64,000 nt of DNA, taken from the NCBI RefSeq assembly GCF_000416235.1, contig NZ_ATLO01000005.1, positions 25,852 through 89,851 of the forward strand. The letters are read 5' to 3'. Position 1 is the stretch's first letter. Each line of letters starts with the position of its first letter. The notes under the pieces were generated by a model. The model made no database searches. It was not told where the DNA came from and saw only the letters and a list, made by a program, of their open reading frames with translations. This DNA is from Pseudomonas sp. CFII64. Its GTDB lineage: Bacteria; Pseudomonadota; Gammaproteobacteria; Pseudomonadales; Pseudomonadaceae. Position numbers and translations under genes: made by a program. Shown one piece after another: positions 48,188 through 59,357 of this stretch.

Positions 48188-49423
48188 TCAGATATCCAGC
48201 AGCAGACGAGCTGGATCTTCCAGCAGGTTCTTGATTGTCACCAGGAACGTCACGGCTTCTTTACCATCGATCAGACGGTGATCGTAGGACAGCGCCAGAT
48301 ACATCATCGGACGGATAACTACCTGACCGTTGATTGCCATCGGACGTTGCAGAATGTTGTGCATGCCCAGGATAGCCGCTTGCGGCGGGTTGACGATCGG
48401 GGTCGACATCATCGAGCCGAAAGTACCACCGTTGGTGATGGTGAAGGTACCACCGATCATCTCTTCCATGGACAGCTTGCCGTCACGGGCTTTCTTGCCG
48501 AAAGCAGCGATGCCGCCTTCGATTTCAGCCAGGCTCATGTGTTCTGCGTTACGCAGCACAGGAACCACCAGACCACGGTCGCTGGACACTGCAACGCCTA
48601 CGTCGGCATAGCCGTGGTAAACGATGTCGGTGCCGTCGATCGAGGCGTTGACAGCCGGGTAGCGTTTCAGTGCTTCGGTGGCAGCCTTGACGAAGAACGA
48701 CATGAAGCCCAGGCGTACGCCATTGTGGGACTTCTCGAACAGATCCTTGTACTTCGAACGCAGGGCCATGACTTCAGTCATGTCGACTTCGTTGAAAGTT
48801 GTCAGCATCGCCATGTTGGACTGGGCTTCAACCAGACGCTTGGCCACGGTGGCACGCACGCGGGTCATCGGCACACGCTTCTCGACGCGATCGCCGGCAG
48901 CGAACACAGGAGCAGCAGGCGCGGCGGCAGGCTTGGCAGCCGGTGCAGCAGCAGGCGCGGATTTCTTCGCTTCAACTGCAGCAACCACGTCTTCCTTGGT
49001 GATACGGCCGTCTTTACCGGTGCCTTTGACGCTGGCCAGGTTGATGGCGTTTTCTTCAGCCAGTTTGCGCGCAGCCGGTGCAGCGATGGAATCTTCGTCG
49101 CCAGCAGCAGCGGCCGGAGCCGCCGCCTGGGCCGGTGCGCCAGCCGCTGGAGCGGCGGCGGCTGCAGGTGCTGCCGAAGCAGTTGCACCCGCATCCAGCG
49201 TTGCGATCAGTTCGTTGGACAGGACAGTTTCACCCTCGCCTTTCACGATCGATGCCAGCACGCCGTCAGCTTCTGCCAACACTTCGAGCACGACTTTGTC
49301 GGTCTCGATGTCGACCAGAAGCTCGTCACGTTTTACCGCTTCGCCCGGCTGCTTGTGCCATTTGGAAATGGTGCCATCGGCAACTGATTCCGGGAAAGAG
49401 GGGGCTTTGATCTCGATAGCCAT
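48188..49423 (-). CDS. sucB: SucB, dihydrolipoyl succinyltransferase (E2)
   Basis: 411 residues. Lipoyl domain with [22 protein letters not shown] (lipoyl-lysine in ETDKV), Ala/Pro-rich linker (about 78-110), E3-binding domain [32 protein letters not shown], a second Ala/Pro linker, and the catalytic domain ending [18 protein letters not shown]. It transfers succinyl to CoA in the 2-oxoglutarate dehydrogenase complex. Lies 41 bp after sucA. Confidence 0.97.
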   Translation of the reverse strand: MAIEIKAPSFPESVADGTISKWHKQPGEAVKRDELLVDIETDKVVLEVLAEADGVLASIVKGEGETVLSNELIATLDAGATASAAPAAAAAPAAGAPAQAAAPAAAAGDEDSIAAPAARKLAEENAINLASVKGTGKDGRITKEDVVAAVEAKKSAPAAAPAAKPAAAPAAPVFAAGDRVEKRVPMTRVRATVAKRLVEAQSNMAMLTTFNEVDMTEVMALRSKYKDLFEKSHNGVRLGFMSFFVKAATEALKRYPAVNASIDGTDIVYHGYADVGVAVSSDRGLVVPVLRNAEHMSLAEIEGGIAAFGKKARDGKLSMEEMIGGTFTITNGGTFGSMMSTPIVNPPQAAILGMHNILQRPMAINGQVVIRPMMYLALSYDHRLIDGKEAVTFLVTIKNLLEDPARLLLDI

Positions 49424-49464
49424 TATCTGTAATTCCTTAATTCGGTTTCTAATGCGCGAAGGCG

Positions 49465-52296
49465 TTAAACAGTGAAGGCATCTTTGAGCAGTTTTTCCTG
49501 CTGCTCAGCGTGCATCGAAGCGTAGCCACAAGCCGGTGCTGCAGAGGCGTCACGACCGGCATACTCGAGCACGAGGTTGCGGTTGTGATTACCAACGCTG
49601 CGACGCAGATGATGCTGGCTGCTGTACCAGGCGCCCTGATTCATCGGCTCTTCCTGACACCACACTGCGTGCTGCAGATTGGTATAAGGAGCAAGCGTTT
49701 CCATCAGGTCGTCTTCCGGGAACGGATACAGCTGTTCCAGACGCACGATCATGGTGTCTTCACGGCCTTCGGCACGGCGTTTTTCAAGCAGGTCGTAGTA
49801 GACCTTGCCGCTGCACATCACCAGACGCGTAACCTTGGCGGCATCGAGGGTATCGATTTCCGGGATAACGGTCTGGAACGAACCTTCGGCGAGATCTTCC
49901 AGGGTCGACACGGCCAGTTTGTGACGCAGCAACGACTTCGGAGTCAGCACGATCAACGGCTTGCGCAGCGGACGAATCACCTGACGACGCAGCAAGTGGT
50001 AAATCTGCGCCGGGGTAGTCGGCACGCACACCTGAATGTTGTGCTCGGCACACCCTTGCAGGTAACGCTCAAGACGCGCAGAGGAGTGCTCCGGTCCCTG
50101 CCCTTCATAACCGTGGGGCAGCAACATGGTCAGACCGCACAGACGGCCCCACTTGTGCTCGCCGCTGGTGATGAACTGGTCGATGACCACTTGGGCACCG
50201 TTGGCGAAGTCGCCGAACTGGGCTTCCCAGATAACCAGTGCATCTGGCTGGGTCGTCGAGTAGCCGTATTCGAAGGCCAGTACGGCTTCTTCCGACAGGA
50301 AGGAGTCATACAGGTCGAAACGTGGCTGACCGGCGTACAGATTCTGCAGCGGGATGTAGGTCCCGGAATCTTTCTGGTTGTGCAGCACCGCATGACGGTG
50401 CGAGAACGTACCGCGGCCGATGTCCTGGCCGGTCATGCGAATCGGGTGACCTTCGAACGCCAGAGTCGCGTACGCCATGGTTTCGGCGTAACCCCAGTTG
50501 ATCGGCAGGCCGCCTGCTTGCATCTTCTGACGGTCTTCGTAGATCTTCTGCACCTGACGCTGAACCACGAAGCCTTCTGGCAGCTCCATGAGTTTGGCGG
50601 ACAGTTCCTGCAGGGTTTTCAGATCGAAGCGGGTGTCATGACGCGCAGTCCAGGCGTGGCCCAGGTATGGACGCCAGTCCACGAACAATTCCTTGTTCGG
50701 CTCTTTGACCAGGCTTTTGACGACATGCAGACCGTTGTCCAGCGCGTTGCGATAGTCATCGATTTTCGCCTGCACGCGGGCGTCATCGAGTACACCGGCC
50801 TTGATCAGGCTCTCGGCGTACAACTCGCGGGTGGTGCGCTGCTTGGCGATCTGCTGGTACATCAACGGCTGGGTGCCGCTTGGTTCGTCCGCTTCGTTGT
50901 GACCGCGACGACGGTAGCAGACCAGGTCGATCACCACGTCACGCTTGAACTGCATGCGGTAATCGATCGCCAGCTGGGTCACGAATACGACGGCTTCAGG
51001 GTCATCGCCATTTACATGGAGAATCGGCGCCTGAATCATCTTGGCAACGTCGGTCGCGTACTCGGTGGAGCGCGAGTCTTCCGGGTTGCTGATGGTGAAA
51101 CCCACCTGGTTGTTGATGACGATGTGGATCGTGCCGCCCGTCTTGAAGCCGCGAGTCTGCGACATCTGGAAGGTTTCCATGACCACGCCCTGCCCTGCAA
51201 AAGCAGCATCACCGTGGAGGGAAATGGGCAGAACCTTGTCACCGTTCGGATCGTTACGACGATCCTGACGCGCGCGCACAGACCCTTCGACCACCGGAGA
51301 AACGATCTCCAGGTGAGACGGGTTGAACGCCATGGCCAAGTGAACTTCACCGCCTGCGGTCATCACGTTCGAGGAGAAACCCTGGTGATACTTGACGTCA
51401 CCGGAGCCCAGCTCGACTTTTTTCTTGCCTTCGAACTCGTCGAACAGGTCGCGCGGGTTCTTGCCGAAGGTGTTGACCAGGACGTTCAGGCGACCACGGT
51501 GGGCCATGCCGATCACGATTTCCTTGGTGCCGTACGAACCGGAACGCTGGATCAACTCATCCAGCATCGGGATCAGGCTTTCGCCACCTTCCAGACCGAA
51601 ACGCTTGGTACCCGGGTATTTGGTACCCAGGTATTTTTCAAGGCCTTCAGCGGCGGTTACGCGCTCAAGCAAGTGGCTCTTGATGTCGGCGGAAAAATCC
51701 GGACGACCACGAACACTTTCAAGACGCTGCATGAACCAGTTGCGCTGCTCGGAATCCACGATGTGCGTAAATTCAGAACCGATGGTGCGGCAATATGTCT
51801 GCTGCAACGTCTCGTGAATTTCGCGTAGGCTCGCTTCCTCTTTGCCAATGAACAAGTCACCGGCACGGAATGTGGTATCCAGATCAGCGTTGGTCAGACC
51901 GTAGTGATTGATCGACAGATCAGCAATCACAGGACGTTGCCACAGGCCCAGCGGATCGAGCTGGGCTGCCTGATGGCCACGCATACGGTAAGCCTGGATA
52001 AGTCGCAGTACTTCGACCTGTTTCTTCTCGTGCTCGCTGCTCACGCTCCCGGCGGATACCGGCTGAGCGCGGCGCTGGTTTTTAGCCAGCAACACGAAAT
52101 GATCGCGAATCGTCGAATGCGATACATCGGTGGCAGTGCTGCCGTCAGCGGGCAACTTCTGAAAGTAGGTGCGCCACTCTTCTGGCACAGCGTTAGGGTC
52201 GTGCAGGTAAAGCTCATAGAGCTCTTCCACATAGGCAGCGTTACCACCGGAAAGGTGGGCACTGTTCCACATGCGCTGCATCACGCTTTCTTGCAT
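49465..52296 (-). CDS. sucA: SucA, 2-oxoglutarate dehydrogenase (E1)
   Basis: 943 residues, the family's length. N-terminal binding segment [33 protein letters not shown], thiamine-diphosphate region [45 protein letters not shown] and GRGTFSHRH. It decarboxylates 2-oxoglutarate. A 260-bp gap to sdhB carries a probable terminator and promoter, so it may have its own transcript besides read-through. Confidence 0.97.
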   Translation of the reverse strand: MQESVMQRMWNSAHLSGGNAAYVEELYELYLHDPNAVPEEWRTYFQKLPADGSTATDVSHSTIRDHFVLLAKNQRRAQPVSAGSVSSEHEKKQVEVLRLIQAYRMRGHQAAQLDPLGLWQRPVIADLSINHYGLTNADLDTTFRAGDLFIGKEEASLREIHETLQQTYCRTIGSEFTHIVDSEQRNWFMQRLESVRGRPDFSADIKSHLLERVTAAEGLEKYLGTKYPGTKRFGLEGGESLIPMLDELIQRSGSYGTKEIVIGMAHRGRLNVLVNTFGKNPRDLFDEFEGKKKVELGSGDVKYHQGFSSNVMTAGGEVHLAMAFNPSHLEIVSPVVEGSVRARQDRRNDPNGDKVLPISLHGDAAFAGQGVVMETFQMSQTRGFKTGGTIHIVINNQVGFTISNPEDSRSTEYATDVAKMIQAPILHVNGDDPEAVVFVTQLAIDYRMQFKRDVVIDLVCYRRRGHNEADEPSGTQPLMYQQIAKQRTTRELYAESLIKAGVLDDARVQAKIDDYRNALDNGLHVVKSLVKEPNKELFVDWRPYLGHAWTARHDTRFDLKTLQELSAKLMELPEGFVVQRQVQKIYEDRQKMQAGGLPINWGYAETMAYATLAFEGHPIRMTGQDIGRGTFSHRHAVLHNQKDSGTYIPLQNLYAGQPRFDLYDSFLSEEAVLAFEYGYSTTQPDALVIWEAQFGDFANGAQVVIDQFITSGEHKWGRLCGLTMLLPHGYEGQGPEHSSARLERYLQGCAEHNIQVCVPTTPAQIYHLLRRQVIRPLRKPLIVLTPKSLLRHKLAVSTLEDLAEGSFQTVIPEIDTLDAAKVTRLVMCSGKVYYDLLEKRRAEGREDTMIVRLEQLYPFPEDDLMETLAPYTNLQHAVWCQEEPMNQGAWYSSQHHLRRSVGNHNRNLVLEYAGRDASAAPACGYASMHAEQQEKLLKDAFTV

Positions 52297-52350
52297 GCTT
52301 GGTCACCCTCGGTAAGGGGACACCACCGGCGAAGACACCACAGCAAACCT

Positions 52351-52379
52351 GAGATAGTCATGTGCAGCGACTGTATCAA
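52351..52379 (-). promoter_or_regulatory. Candidate sigma-70 promoter of sucA
   Basis: Minus strand: TTGATA (52379-52374), 17-bp spacer, TATCTC (52356-52351). It lies 55-80 bp before the sucA start, downstream of the putative sdhB terminator. Moderate match. Confidence 0.45.
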
Positions 52380-52450
52380 GTCACTAAGGATCACGCAGAT
52401 AGTCCGGGTACCAGCCCGGATGCCCCTGCTGGTCTCATTTCTTCAAAATA

Positions 52451-52477
52451 AGAGCCGCAGCATTAAAAGCTGCTGCT
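52451..52477 (-). terminator. Possible terminator after sdhB
   Basis: Minus strand: GAGCAGCAGC, TTTTAAT, GCTGCGGCTC then TTATTTTG: a 10-bp stem with one mismatch and a T-rich tail, about 80 bp after the sdhB stop. It may only partly stop transcription into sucA. Confidence 0.5.
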
Positions 52478-52556
52478 CAGGTTAAAACTACGGCGCCGGT
52501 TGAAGCCTGCGCCGCAGCGATTTCGGTACAGCAGTGTAACGGGTACAGCAGTCGAA

Positions 52557-53261
52557 TCAGACGCCGTTTTGCAGAAGCATGTTACGAACGTGACCAATAG
52601 CCTTGGTTGGGTTAAGGCCTTTCGGGCAAACGTTGACGCAGTTCATGATCCCGCGGCAGCGGAATACGCTGAACGGATCGTCCAGTGCCGCCAGTCGCTC
52701 GGCAGTCTGGTTGTCACGGCTGTCAGCCAGGAAACGATAGGCTTGCAGCAACGCAGCCGGACCGAGGAACTTGTCCGGATTCCACCAGAAGGACGGGCAC
52801 GAAGTCGAACAGCAGGCGCACAGGATGCACTCGTACAAGCCGTCGAGCTTCTCACGTTCTTCTGGAGTCTGCAGACGCTCGATGGCCGGAGCCGGAGTGT
52901 CGTTGAGCAGATATGGCTTAACCTTCTCGTACTGCTTGTAGAAGATGCTCATATCGACGACCAGGTCACGGATCACCGGCAAACCAGGCAATGGACGAAC
53001 CACCAGCTTGTTTTTCTTGACCACGGCGGACAGCGGCGTGATACACGCCAGACCGTTCTTGCCGTTGATGTTCATGCCATCGGAACCACAAACGCCTTCA
53101 CGGCAAGAGCGACGATAGGAAAAGCCTTCGTCCTGCTCTTTGATCAAGGCCAGCACGTCCAGGACCATGATGTCTTTACCACCGGTATCGACCTGGAATT
53201 CCTGCATGAACGGCGCAGCGTCCCGATCCGGGTTGTAGCGATAAACACTGACTTGCAACAT
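52557..53261 (-). CDS. sdhB: SdhB, succinate dehydrogenase iron-sulfur subunit
   Basis: 234 residues. [2Fe-2S] cysteines in SCREGVCGSDGMNING, [4Fe-4S] and [3Fe-4S] ligands in CILCACCSTSCPSFWWN and CRGIMNCVNVCPKGLNP. It passes electrons from SdhA to ubiquinone at SdhCD. ATG at 53261 (MLQVSVYRYN) fits the family; one three codons upstream also exists. Eleven bases after sdhA. Confidence 0.97.
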   Translation of the reverse strand: MLQVSVYRYNPDRDAAPFMQEFQVDTGGKDIMVLDVLALIKEQDEGFSYRRSCREGVCGSDGMNINGKNGLACITPLSAVVKKNKLVVRPLPGLPVIRDLVVDMSIFYKQYEKVKPYLLNDTPAPAIERLQTPEEREKLDGLYECILCACCSTSCPSFWWNPDKFLGPAALLQAYRFLADSRDNQTAERLAALDDPFSVFRCRGIMNCVNVCPKGLNPTKAIGHVRNMLLQNGV

Positions 53262-53272
53262 ATCGGCCACCC

Positions 53273-55045
53273 TTAGTAAGTCCGAATCATGGGTTCGAAA
53301 GTCGGAACAGTCTTCGGCGAGAAGTTCACGGCACGCTTGGCTACACGTTTTTCACCCGGGAAATACAGGGTGTGGCACAGCCAGTTCTGGTCGTCGCGAT
53401 CTTCGTAGTCTTCACGGGCGTGAGCACCGCGGGACTCTTTACGAACTTCGGCGGCGATCGCTGTTGCTTCGGCCACTTCAAGCAGGTTCTGCAGCTCAAG
53501 CGCTTCGATTCGAGCCGTGTTGAACGCCTGGCTCTTGTCGTTGATCTTGACGTTGGAAATGCGCTGACGCAGGTCCGCCAGTTGGGCGATACCCTTCTGC
53601 ATGTATTCGCCAGTACGGAATACACCGAAGTAGTTCTGCATGCAGCTTTGCAGCTCTTTGCGCAGGGAAGCGACGTCTTCGCCGGTTTCACGAGCGTTAA
53701 GACCCGCCAGACGCTCAAGGGCGAAATCAACGTCGGTTTCAGTGGCCCGACGGTAGTCGACACCTTCACGCAGGCTTTGTTCCAGGTGGATGCCCGCAGC
53801 ACGACCGAACACCACCAGATCGAGAAGCGAGTTGCCGCCCAGACGGTTGGCACCGTGAACCGATACGCAAGCCACTTCGCCTACAGCGAACAGGCCTGGA
53901 ATGATCTGGTCGACGCCAGCAGCGTCCTGGGTGATTGCCTGACCATGAATGTTGGTGGCAACGCCGCCCATCATGTAGTGGCAGGTCGGTACAACCGGGA
54001 TCGGCGCAACGGCCGGATCGACGTGTGCGAAGGTCTTGGACAATTCCATGATGCCTGGCAGACGACTGTGCAGCACTTCTTCGCCCAGGTGATCGAGCTT
54101 GAGCATCACGTGATCGCCATCGGGACCACAGCCGTTACCGGCAATGATTTCCTTGACCATCGAACGTGCCACAACGTCACGACCCGCAAGGTCTTTGGCG
54201 TTCGGAGCATAACGCTCCATGAAACGCTCGCCGTGCTTGTTGATCAGGTATCCACCTTCACCACGGCAACCTTCCGTGACCAGTACACCTGCACCGGCAA
54301 TGCCGGTCGGGTGGAACTGCCACATTTCGATGTCCTGAACCGGAACACCCGCACGCAATGCCATGCCAACGCCGTCGCCGGTATTGATCAGGGCGTTGGT
54401 GGTGGAGGAATAGATGCGCCCGGCGCCGCCGGTGGCCAGTACAGTCGCATTCGCGCGAATGTAGGAGGTTTCACCGGTTTCAATGCAGATAGCAATGATG
54501 CCGACGAACACGCCGTCCTGGTTCTTCACCAGATCCACTGCATAGTATTCGTTGAGGAATACAGTGCCGGCTTTCAGGTTGGCCTGGTACAGGGTGTGCA
54601 ACAGCGCGTGACCGGTACGGTCGGCAGCTGCGCAGGTACGTGCGGCCTGACCGCCCTTGCCGAAGTCCTTGGACTGACCACCGAAAGGACGCTGATAGAT
54701 ACGGCCCTGCTCGGTACGCGAGAACGGCAGGCCCATGTGTTCGAGTTCGAACACGGCTTCCGGACCTACGGAACACATGTATTCGATAGCGTCCTGGTCA
54801 CCGATGTAGTCGGAACCCTTGACGGTATCGTACATGTGCCAGCGCCAGTCATCGTTCGGATCTGCCGAAGCGATGGCGCAGGTGATGCCGCCTTGAGCGG
54901 AAACGGTGTGGGAACGAGTCGGGAACACCTTGGTGACCACGGCAGTCTTGTGACCGCCTTGTGCCAGCTGCAATGCCGCGCGCATGCCAGCACCGCCGCC
55001 ACCGATAATGATGGCGTCAAACGAAAGCGTATTAATGTTAGCCAT
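53273..55045 (-). CDS. sdhA: SdhA, succinate dehydrogenase flavoprotein
   Basis: 590 residues. FAD loop [21 protein letters not shown], covalent-FAD histidine in [10 protein letters not shown], catalytic region [21 protein letters not shown] and [22 protein letters not shown]. Oxidises succinate to fumarate on the cytoplasmic face. Three bp after sdhD. Confidence 0.97.
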   Translation of the reverse strand: MANINTLSFDAIIIGGGGAGMRAALQLAQGGHKTAVVTKVFPTRSHTVSAQGGITCAIASADPNDDWRWHMYDTVKGSDYIGDQDAIEYMCSVGPEAVFELEHMGLPFSRTEQGRIYQRPFGGQSKDFGKGGQAARTCAAADRTGHALLHTLYQANLKAGTVFLNEYYAVDLVKNQDGVFVGIIAICIETGETSYIRANATVLATGGAGRIYSSTTNALINTGDGVGMALRAGVPVQDIEMWQFHPTGIAGAGVLVTEGCRGEGGYLINKHGERFMERYAPNAKDLAGRDVVARSMVKEIIAGNGCGPDGDHVMLKLDHLGEEVLHSRLPGIMELSKTFAHVDPAVAPIPVVPTCHYMMGGVATNIHGQAITQDAAGVDQIIPGLFAVGEVACVSVHGANRLGGNSLLDLVVFGRAAGIHLEQSLREGVDYRRATETDVDFALERLAGLNARETGEDVASLRKELQSCMQNYFGVFRTGEYMQKGIAQLADLRQRISNVKINDKSQAFNTARIEALELQNLLEVAEATAIAAEVRKESRGAHAREDYEDRDDQNWLCHTLYFPGEKRVAKRAVNFSPKTVPTFEPMIRTY

Positions 55046-55048
55046 GAA

Positions 55049-55417
55049 TCAGATACCCCAAAGAATCTGCACGCCCCAGACGAAGTAAGCGAACATCGCA
55101 ACGCCGCACACTGCCTGGAAAAGGAAACGGATCGCAGTCGCCGGCTTGCCCAGCGCCATCGGCGTCAGGTAGTCGGTGGCAATGGTCCACATGCCGACCC
55201 AGGCGTGAGCGCCCAAGGCAACGAGGGCCAGCAGACTGAAGATACGCATCCCGTTATGCGCGAACAGACCATGCCATTGGGCATAACCCAGACCTGGGTG
55301 CGCAATGATGTATCCGATCAGGAAAATGAAATAAGCCGCGAGCACGACCGCAGATACGCGCTGCGCCATCCAGTCATAAAGACCCGAACGCGAGAGGTTA
55401 GTGACGTTGGTTACCAT
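55049..55417 (-). CDS. sdhD: SdhD, succinate dehydrogenase membrane anchor
   Basis: 122 residues with three membrane helices (about 20-40, 57-80, 93-116). RSGLYDWMAQRVSAVVLAAY has the conserved quinone-site Arg/Ser pattern, and haem-ligand His is in LGAHAWVGMWTIATDY with the ubiquinone Tyr/Asp. It overlaps sdhC by seven bases. Confidence 0.95.
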   Translation of the reverse strand: MVTNVTNLSRSGLYDWMAQRVSAVVLAAYFIFLIGYIIAHPGLGYAQWHGLFAHNGMRIFSLLALVALGAHAWVGMWTIATDYLTPMALGKPATAIRFLFQAVCGVAMFAYFVWGVQILWGI

Positions 55418-55797
55418 ATCCAGACTCCCGCCAGAACGATCAGCACCGCAGACACGGCGATAACGATTTTCGAGCCCAGCTTGCCGCCTTCCAGCGTTTC
55501 ACCGACACCCATGTCCATAACCAGGTGGCGAATACCGGCCACGAGGTGATACAGCAAGGCGGAGAACAGACCCCAGGCGACGAACTTGGCCAGCGGACTG
55601 GTCATGCATGCCTTCACCTCGTCAAAACCCTCTTGCGAACCCAGCGATTTGCTCAATGCCCAAAGCATGATTGCAAGACCGAGGAAGAGAATGATGCCGG
55701 AAACACGGTGAAGAAATGATGTAACGCCGGTGATGGGGAGTTTGATGGTCCTTAGATCTAGGTTTACAGGTCGTTGGCTATTCACGGCTTTTTTCAC
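55411..55797 (-). CDS. sdhC: SdhC, succinate dehydrogenase cytochrome b556
   Basis: 128 residues, three helices. RPVNLDLRTIKLPITGVTSFLHRVSGIILFLG carries the quinone-site Ser/Arg and YHLVAGIRHLVMDMG the haem histidine. First gene of sdhCDAB; a good promoter stands about 115 nt upstream. Divergent from gltA. Confidence 0.95.
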   Translation of the reverse strand: MKKAVNSQRPVNLDLRTIKLPITGVTSFLHRVSGIILFLGLAIMLWALSKSLGSQEGFDEVKACMTSPLAKFVAWGLFSALLYHLVAGIRHLVMDMGVGETLEGGKLGSKIVIAVSAVLIVLAGVWIW

Positions 55798-55918
55798 ACT
55801 GAAGAGCCCCTAACAATCAGGGCAAGTTGTTGGGAAGTGCACTGGTCAGGTACCCACTACCCAGGAAGTGACGACCCCCAGCAAACAGGCCCTAAAACCC
55901 CCTGGCGGTCGGACGCCG

Positions 55919-55947
55919 AGTATAGACAGTTAGGTCGCTAATGACAA
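55919..55947 (-). promoter_or_regulatory. Sigma-70 promoter of sdhC
   Basis: Minus strand: TTGTCA (55947-55942), 17-bp spacer, TATACT (55924-55919). Near-consensus. Leader of about 115 nt to sdhC, long enough for post-transcriptional control. The rest of the 350-bp gap 55798-56147 shows no gene. Confidence 0.75.
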
Positions 55948-56061
55948 CGCAGGGACACCTCCCAAATGGCTGATTGCGCTTGCAGGATAAAAAGGGTAAG
56001 CGACAGAATGTCGCAGGGAAATACCGGCATGAAAGCCTTCTGGAACACGACCTTAGGCAAA

Positions 56062-56089
56062 TTGACTTTAGATATTATCTATCTATAGT
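56062..56089 (+). promoter_or_regulatory. Sigma-70 promoter of gltA
   Basis: TTGACT (56062-56067), 16-bp spacer, TATAGT (56084-56089); near-consensus, about 60 bp before the gltA start. Divergent from the sdhC promoter with 115 bp between the -35 elements. Confidence 0.78.
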
Positions 56090-56147
56090 GGTGCGGGCCC
56101 TGCGTGGGGGGTCTGTCTGATGATTTGAAGCATAAATAGGAGGCCAC

Positions 56148-57437
56148 ATGGCTGACAAAAAAGCGCAGTTGATCATCGAGGGCGCAGCCCCCGTCGAGCT
56201 GCCCATTCTGACCGGCACCGTAGGTCCCGATGTAATCGACGTACGCGGTCTTACCGCCACCGGCCGCTTCACATTTGACCCTGGATTCATGTCGACCGCC
56301 TCTTGCGAGTCGAAAATCACCTATATCGATGGTGACAACGGCATCTTGCTGCATCGGGGCTATCCGATCGAGCAGCTCGCCGACCAGTCCGATTATCTGG
56401 AAACCTGCTATCTGCTGCTCAATGGCGAACTGCCAACTGCCGAGCAGAAGGCCCAGTTCGTGGTAATCGTCAAGAACCACACCATGGTTCACGAGCAGCT
56501 GAAGACCTTTTTCAACGGCTTCCGTCGCGACGCCCACCCGATGGCCGTCATGTGCGGCGTAGTCGGCGCCCTGTCGGCGTTCTATCACGACTCTCTGGAC
56601 ATCAACAATCCACAGCACCGTGAAATTTCGGCGATCCGTCTGGTCGCGAAAATGCCGACCCTGGCAGCAATGGTTTACAAGTACTCCATGGGCCAACCCA
56701 TGATGTACCCGCGTAATGACCTGAGCTATGCGGAAAACTTCCTGCACATGATGTTCAACACACCGTGCGAGATCAAACCGATCAGCCCGGTACTGGCCAA
56801 GGCGATGGACAAGATTTTCATTCTCCATGCCGATCATGAACAGAATGCCTCGACGTCAACCGTACGGATGGCAGGCTCCTCCGGTGCCAACCCGTTCGCG
56901 TGTATCGCTGCCGGTATCGCTGCACTCTGGGGTCCGGCACACGGCGGCGCCAACGAAGCGGTGTTGTCGATGCTTGACGAGATCGGCGATGTTTCGAACA
57001 TCGACAAGTTCATCGCCAAGGCGAAGGACAAGAACGATCCGTTCAAACTGATGGGCTTCGGTCATCGGGTTTACAAAAACCGCGACCCTCGCGCCACTGT
57101 GATGAAGCAGACCTGCGACGAAGTTCTCAAGGAACTGGGCATTACCAATGACCCACAACTCGAACTGGCCATGCGCCTGGAAGAAATTGCCCTGACCGAC
57201 CCGTACTTCATCGAGCGCTCGCTGTATCCGAACGTCGATTTCTACTCGGGCATCATCCTCAAGGCTATCGGCATCCCGACCAGCATGTTCACCGTGATCT
57301 TCGCCTTGGCGCGGACTGTCGGCTGGATTTCCCACTGGAAGGAAATGCTTTCCAGTCCGTACAAGATTGGCCGTCCACGCCAGCTGTACACCGGCTACGT
57401 ATCTCGCGATATCGTGCCCCTGGAAGAACGCAAGTAA
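56148..57437 (+). CDS. gltA: GltA, type II citrate synthase
   Basis: 429 residues of the hexameric, NADH-inhibited type: [33 protein letters not shown] (catalytic His), [26 protein letters not shown] (catalytic His) and [10 protein letters not shown] with catalytic Asp. It condenses oxaloacetate and acetyl-CoA, the entry of the TCA cycle. GGAGG precedes the ATG. Divergent from the sdh-suc operon. Confidence 0.97.
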   Translation: MADKKAQLIIEGAAPVELPILTGTVGPDVIDVRGLTATGRFTFDPGFMSTASCESKITYIDGDNGILLHRGYPIEQLADQSDYLETCYLLLNGELPTAEQKAQFVVIVKNHTMVHEQLKTFFNGFRRDAHPMAVMCGVVGALSAFYHDSLDINNPQHREISAIRLVAKMPTLAAMVYKYSMGQPMMYPRNDLSYAENFLHMMFNTPCEIKPISPVLAKAMDKIFILHADHEQNASTSTVRMAGSSGANPFACIAAGIAALWGPAHGGANEAVLSMLDEIGDVSNIDKFIAKAKDKNDPFKLMGFGHRVYKNRDPRATVMKQTCDEVLKELGITNDPQLELAMRLEEIALTDPYFIERSLYPNVDFYSGIILKAIGIPTSMFTVIFALARTVGWISHWKEMLSSPYKIGRPRQLYTGYVSRDIVPLEERK

Positions 57438-57488
57438 GCTCAACGCCGAACGTGAAAAAGGGCTGCCATTGTCGTAAATCAGTTCAGA

Positions 57489-58097
57489 TCATTTCTTCTC
57501 TGCGCGATCCTTCAGCGCCTTCAAGGTATTGAAGGGCGCGTCGACCACGAACTTGTTCGCCAACCATGAAGGCACGCTACCACCCGGCTCGGTGTGAACC
57601 TGGTAAGTGACTTGCGTCCTGTCAGCCCCCAGTGGCAGAAACTTCCAGAAACCCTCGACCTGGGCGACACGCACAAAGCCCTGCTCCTCGGGGATGTACT
57701 TGGGCTGGCCTTCCAGTTTGCGGATCAGACTGCCATCCGCACCCTGCTCGGAGGTCACTTCAAGCACCGAGTCGCGGGGCGTCACCGGCCAAGGCGTATT
57801 GAACTGGGTGTAGGTCCAGGCCTTGTTGCCCTCATGCTTGAGCAACTTTTGTGATTTGCATTCATGAACCCAGGCACAGGCGCCAGCCACGTCTTCCTGC
57901 AACCCGCGCAGCTTGGCAATGCTGGCATTGATCACGGTCTCGCCGCGATAGGCCTTGTATTTGGAACCCGCCACCTCACTCAGGGAGACCTTGATCCCTC
58001 CTTCGTCCTTGGCGACTTGCCAGTCTTCAGCCTGGGCAGTTGCTGCCATCAGCACCGTAAACCCACAGACGACCGCTATTCGATGCAGCGAACCCAT
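57489..58097 (-). CDS. Periplasmic START-domain protein
   Basis: 202 residues with signal peptide (AVVCGFTVLMAATAQA-ED). The mature part has the START/polyketide-cyclase-like pattern: WQVAKDEGGIKVSLSEVAGSKYKAYRGE, HECKSQKLLKHEGNKAWTYTQFNTPWPVTPRDSV, SRIP-like GQPKYIPEEQGFVRV and TQVTYQVHTEPGGSVPSWLANKFV. It probably binds a lipid or hydrophobic ligand in the periplasm. AAGGA stands 9 bases before the ATG. Ligand unknown. Confidence 0.88.
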   Translation of the reverse strand: MGSLHRIAVVCGFTVLMAATAQAEDWQVAKDEGGIKVSLSEVAGSKYKAYRGETVINASIAKLRGLQEDVAGACAWVHECKSQKLLKHEGNKAWTYTQFNTPWPVTPRDSVLEVTSEQGADGSLIRKLEGQPKYIPEEQGFVRVAQVEGFWKFLPLGADRTQVTYQVHTEPGGSVPSWLANKFVVDAPFNTLKALKDRAEKK

Positions 58098-58153
58098 TGT
58101 TGTATTCCTTATTGTTGGAAATTCGATAAATCACTTCTGCCGAACAGCCTGTT

Positions 58154-58411
58154 TCACGCAACTGCTGTCGCCGCCTCCCACCAATTGATGATGCGAATGG
58201 CGTCAGCCTGATCAACCCCACAGACATCGGCGGCCGCCTTGAACTCGCTGCACACCGCTGGTCGTTCGGGCTTACCAAACAAGCCACACAGGGCTTCGAC
58301 CGATAAATGCAGGCAACGTTCTCCAGCAGGCTTGCCCTCTGGCATGCCCGGAATGGGAGAACTGATGGAAGGAGCGATACAGCAGGCACCACAACCGGAG
58401 CGGCATTCCAT
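58154..58411 (-). CDS. YkgJ-family cysteine-cluster protein
   Basis: 85 residues. [20 protein letters not shown] has the family's CxxGCxxCC-type cluster, with further cysteines at [14 protein letters not shown] and [12 protein letters not shown]: eight in all, suggesting a zinc or Fe-S site. This family was formerly UPF0153. Function unknown. The ATG has only a weak ribosome-binding site. It is 56 bp before the START gene on the same strand. Confidence 0.85.
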   Translation of the reverse strand: MECRSGCGACCIAPSISSPIPGMPEGKPAGERCLHLSVEALCGLFGKPERPAVCSEFKAAADVCGVDQADAIRIINWWEAATAVA

Positions 58412-58516
58412 GACTCATACACTTTGCAAAAAATGACGAGTCGATAGTAACCGCTGAAACGACTGTTTGAAAATGCCTTGGTTTCGAGCGGTCCACTGCA
58501 GAGGCGAGGAATCCGG

Positions 58517-59236
58517 TTATTGCTTGAACTTGAAGTCCAACGCCGCACCCTCAACATCGCGGCGATTGTCATTGCGCATCTGCAACTGCATTTCATTGCT
58601 CAACAGTCGGCCATTGAGCTGAAACGGCCCACCACCCGAGGAGCCATCACCAAACATCTGCGGCAGGATTGGCTTGCGCGGCGCGGCGATCACTGATTTA
58701 GGCGGCGTCATCTGCTTGACCAACTCCGGGGGCAGGCTCAAATCCAGCTTGGGCGGGTTCAGGCGCGTATCTTTAGTGACTTCTTTTTTCGCCGTGACGG
58801 TTTTCTTACCCGCCTGCTCGCGCTTGATAGTCAGTGTGGATTCGGCCTTGGTCTTGGCGATAGGAAGGCCGGACGCAGGCGCCTTGGCATTGTCGTCCTT
58901 AGGCAAAGCGGCGTCCGCCGCGACGGACGCCTTGGATGCGCTGGACGCACCACCTTTGGTGACGACGACCGGCACCACTCCAACGTTGGGTTTCAACTCA
59001 TGCACCGCCGGCCGCGACGGCTCGGCTGGCGACACCGTAGCTTCGACAACCTTGGATGCGGGTTCGACGATAGCTGCCGGAACGTCAAGAGTCGGGGTCA
59101 GATCAGGCGCCGGGGCAACGGGAATTTCGACTTTCTTTTCAGCAGCAACTTTCGGCTTGGGCACGGCAGCGTCCTGAGAATCGCAGGCGCTCAGCAGAAA
59201 AATCATCAACAATCCGACACAGCGAAAGGCAGTCAT
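58517..59236 (-). CDS. Pro/Ala/Lys-rich hypothetical lipoprotein
   Basis: 239 residues. Lipoprotein signal CVGLLMIFLLSAC (lipobox LSAC), then a long low-complexity region rich in Ala, Pro, Lys and Val (about 22-165), and a more compact C-terminal part (LDLSLPPELVKQMTPPKSVI, GPFQLNGRLLSNEMQLQMRN, RRDVEGAALDFKFKQ). The linker suggests it spans part of the envelope, perhaps reaching peptidoglycan. No family recognised. I chose the ATG at 59236; a TTG two codons earlier is possible. Confidence 0.75.
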   Translation of the reverse strand: MTAFRCVGLLMIFLLSACDSQDAAVPKPKVAAEKKVEIPVAPAPDLTPTLDVPAAIVEPASKVVEATVSPAEPSRPAVHELKPNVGVVPVVVTKGGASSASKASVAADAALPKDDNAKAPASGLPIAKTKAESTLTIKREQAGKKTVTAKKEVTKDTRLNPPKLDLSLPPELVKQMTPPKSVIAAPRKPILPQMFGDGSSGGGPFQLNGRLLSNEMQLQMRNDNRRDVEGAALDFKFKQ

Positions 59237-59357
59237 AGGCAACGGCAGTCAAGGTTGAGAATCATATGCTGGCCTCTTGACCTGTCCCTGACAAGCCAAG
59301 AGATTCAAATGGACACAATTAGCGACGTTTGCGCAGGCTAGAGCCCTTTGTGCCCCA

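Noticed and set aside
49510..51828. Plus-strand open frame of 772 codons
   Set aside because: Fully antisense to sucA, which has all its catalytic motifs; the frame is a by-product of codon bias.
53372..55549. Plus-strand open frame of 725 codons
   Set aside because: Antisense to sdhA, sdhD and part of sdhC, all of which are intact.
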